A DNA stretch of 21,990 nucleotides from a virus. Of the stretch, positions 19,972-21,990 are shown in pieces (the stretch's first letter is position 1; each line of letters opens with the position of its first letter). The position numbers were made by a program, and so were the translations under genes. Under the pieces are notes generated by a model. The model ran no database searches and had not been told where the DNA came from. It was given only the letters and a program-made list of their open reading frames with translations. The stretch spans positions 1 through 21,990 of IMG/VR virus record IMGVR_UViG_3300046467_000779, one strand, 5' to 3'.

Positions 19972-21990
19972 TTAGTATGTTCCACCGTCAATAGTATTAG
20001 TCCAAGCGGGTGTGCCACTATTAGAATATAGTATATAAGTATCTGTTCCTGCAGCTGTTGCTTGTACAGCTCCTGTTCCGTTTCCGTATAAGATACCATT
20101 TGATGCAAATGTAGAGGCTCCTGTTCCACCTTCTGCTACTGCTAAGTCTGTTGTCAATGTTAATGATCCGAACTTAGCTGCTGCCGGTGTAATCGTTAGA
20201 TTTCCAGTTGATGCACCTGTAAATGAACCTGTTGCTGCTGTGAATACATCAGCTGATTCGTCCCAACCAATAAATACATTATCAGAAGAACCCCTTTCAA
20301 TTACATGACCTGCATCGTTTCCTGGAGATCCAGAAGTTCCTGTGGCTAACTCAATTAATGGGTCAGCTATAGTTGTTACAGTAGAAGAAACAGTAGTTGT
20401 AGTTCCTGCTACAGTAAAGTCTCCTGCAATAGTTAAATTACCAGCAACTGCTGTTGTTGAACTAGCTACTGTTGCATGTGGTGTTATAGTCAAATGTGCT
20501 ACTGAAGTACCAGCTGATGCTATGTCATTACCTATTGTTAATGTTCCACCAGTATTAGCTGTTATTGTCCAATCGTCTGAAGCATCATCGGATTCATCTG
20601 CTATCAACATTAATGATGCTGATTCTCCTTCAGTTGCTGTAACCGAAAGCATGTCTGATGTTATTGCTACATCTCCTGTTCCATGTGGAGCAAGAATTAT
20701 GTTTTTATTACTGGCTGTTGTTGAAATTGTTTGTCCATTAAGAGTTAAATCATCAATAGTTGCTATTGTAACGGGTGAATTCTGACCTAATGTAACTGCA
20801 TCAATTACACCTGAATCTATATTAACATTAGTAGTTGCACCTGAACCCATGTCTACAGTACCAGCAAATGTTGTTGTTCCTGCTACTGTTAAAGCTCCAG
20901 CTAATGCGACTGTTGAACTTGCAACTGTTGCATGTGGTGTAATTGTGATATGAGCTACTGATGTTCCAGCATTCGCAATATCATTACCGATTGTTAATGT
21001 TCCACCTGTATTAGCTAGAAGTGTCCAATCATCAGATGCATCATCGGATTCATCTGCTTGTAATTGAATACCGGCTGTTTGTGCTTCACCACCTGTTATT
21101 AATAATAAGGCTGCTTCATCAGAAGCCGCTGAAATTTGTAAAGTGTCTGTACTTGCAACGACATTACCTGTACCATTTGGTGCTATTGTAATATCGCCAT
21201 TAGAGTTTGTAGATGAGAATGTGTTAGCATCTAATCTAAGATTATCTACATTTAGAACAGTTTGTGTACCAAGACTTGTAACATTGGCTTGTGCTGCTGT
21301 TTGTAATGTACCTGTTAAATCACCAACAAATGCTGTTGAAGTAATACTAGTCGCACCAGTTACTACTCCTGCATCTACATTAATCGTTCCATCTAAAACT
21401 ATAGCTGAACCACCGGCCGGTGTAATATTTACTGCACCTGAATTTGCTGTTATAGTATTACCATTAATACCAAGATTATCTACTGTTAATGCTGTTAGAG
21501 TTCCAAGACTTGTTACATTTCCTTGTGCTGCTGTACTTAATGTACCTACAAATGCAGTAGAAGTAATACTTGTTGCTCCTGTAACTACACCCGCGTCTAC
21601 ACTAATCGTTCCATCTAATAAAATCGCTGACCCGGCTGCAGGTTCAAGATTGATCGCTGCTCCAGAGTCTAAAGTTAATGCTCCTGCTGAATCAATATCT
21701 ACTGTACCATCAGCTGTGATTTGAATGTTCGCTGCAGCCGCTGCTGCATCTGTTGTTACTATACTTAATGTACCATTAGTTCCTGCTGTAAATACTGCTG
21801 TATCACTAGCAGAACCAGTCATTGTAACGACTTTACCGTTTAGATTAATATCATCAACTGTTAAAGTTGTTAATGTGCCTAAACTTGTTACATTTCCTTG
21901 AGCTGCTGTTTGAAGTGTTCCAGTTAAGTCACCTGTTATATTTCCTACGAATGCTGTTGATGTGATTGAAGTTGCACCTGTAACTACACC
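19972..21990 (-). CDS. Tail fibre protein, C-terminal 672 codons (start beyond window)
   Basis: The frame is open from the right edge. An internal ATG at 21822 exists, but the in-frame codons upstream of it continue the same repeat (STAFVGNITGDLTGTLQTAA, then QGNVTSLGTLTTLTVDDINL), so the true start lies outside the window. The shaft is made of TGATSITSTAFVG...TLQTAAQ...NVTSLGT units, at least three of them, plus AINLEPAAGSAILLDGTI segments. ADESDDASDDW...TGGTLTIGNDIA...AHITITPHATVASST occurs twice with a 152-codon period. Near the end a DPLIELATG...ERG module (shared with the 943-aa fibre N-terminus) precedes LAVAEGGTGASTFASNGILY and the terminus PAWTNTIDGGTY. There is no distinct tip domain. 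Role: fibre shaft or whole fibre of the virion. Confidence 0.8.
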   Translation of the reverse strand, partial: GVVTGATSITSTAFVGNITGDLTGTLQTAAQGNVTSLGTLTTLTVDDINLNGKVVTMTGSASDTAVFTAGTNGTLSIVTTDAAAAAANIQITADGTVDIDSAGALTLDSGAAINLEPAAGSAILLDGTISVDAGVVTGATSITSTAFVGTLSTAAQGNVTSLGTLTALTVDNLGINGNTITANSGAVNITPAGGSAIVLDGTINVDAGVVTGATSITSTAFVGDLTGTLQTAAQANVTSLGTQTVLNVDNLRLDANTFSSTNSNGDITIAPNGTGNVVASTDTLQISAASDEAALLLITGGEAQTAGIQLQADESDDASDDWTLLANTGGTLTIGNDIANAGTSVAHITITPHATVASSTVALAGALTVAGTTTFAGTVDMGSGATTNVNIDSGVIDAVTLGQNSPVTIATIDDLTLNGQTISTTASNKNIILAPHGTGDVAITSDMLSVTATEGESASLMLIADESDDASDDWTITANTGGTLTIGNDIASAGTSVAHLTITPHATVASSTTAVAGNLTIAGDFTVAGTTTTVSSTVTTIADPLIELATGTSGSPGNDAGHVIERGSSDNVFIGWDESADVFTAATGSFTGASTGNLTITPAAAKFGSLTLTTDLAVAEGGTGASTFASNGILYGNGTGAVQATAAGTDTYILYSNSGTPAWTNTIDGGTY
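20441..20602 (-). repeat. Internal fibre repeat, copy a (period 456 nt)
   Basis: Encodes ADESDDASDDWTITANTGGT and SVAHLTITPHATVASSTTAV. It aligns without gaps to 20897-21058, an exact 456-nt (152-codon) period. Confidence 0.75.
20897..21058 (-). repeat. Internal fibre repeat, copy b (period 456 nt)
   Basis: Encodes ADESDDASDDWTLLANTGGT and SVAHITITPHATVASSTVAL. It is the upstream copy in transcription order within the right-edge fibre. Confidence 0.75.
21572..21857 (-). repeat. Inter-fibre repeat B (right-edge fibre)
   Basis: Partner of 13659-13944. Conserved anchors include the run coding for TVDIDSAG and the run coding for NGTLSIVT near 21750-21785. Confidence 0.75.

Overview
The window is part of the late structural region of a tailed bacteriophage with T4-like features, most probably a marine myovirus infecting a low-GC host such as SAR11/Pelagibacter or a picocyanobacterium. 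Three lines support this: a recognisable T4-type neck protein (gp13 homologue, 7345-8163); two perfect T4-type late promoter boxes (TATAAATA) at gene junctions; and a run of fibre and adhesin proteins of the kind seen in marine phages (repetitive fibre modules, LamG/SPRY lectin domain, polyglycine domains, 2OG-Fe(II) oxygenases). No host gene, tRNA, integrase, transposase or CRISPR is visible. The host is an inference from composition and gene content.

All 18 genes lie on the minus strand, so transcription runs from high to low coordinates. They are packed tightly, with overlaps or gaps of a few bases. The largest gap, 99 nt at 19873-19971, holds a late promoter and two perfect palindromes. 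No stretch over 300 bases lacks a gene.

In transcription order: (1) the C-terminal part of a repetitive fibre whose start is outside the window (19972-21990); (2) a late promoter with a structured leader, then a 1572-aa fibre ending in a glycine-rich tip, a 121-aa small virion protein, a 943-aa fibre, a LamG/SPRY lectin-like protein and its split-off partner, a 217-aa protein and an 86-aa one-TM/coiled-coil protein; (3) a second late promoter and the neck protein gp13; (4) a second adhesin block: a 218-aa short fibre, a 468-aa glycine-rich adhesin, a 141-aa short fibre, two small virion proteins (120 and 125 aa) and a 321-aa glycine-rich adhesin; (5) two adjacent, different 2OG-Fe(II) oxygenases; (6) the N-terminal 599 codons of another fibre, running off the left edge into NTAVG-type head repeats.

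The region looks like a large host-recognition locus built by duplicating and shuffling a small set of modules. The same fibre segments recur in four large fibres, small proteins occur as paralogous pairs, and a related glycine-rich region occurs in three proteins. The most thought-provoking arrangement is the translationally coupled chain of small virion protein, polyglycine adhesin and two 2OG-Fe(II) oxygenases. It suggests, without proving, that this phage hydroxylates its own adhesins or fibres.
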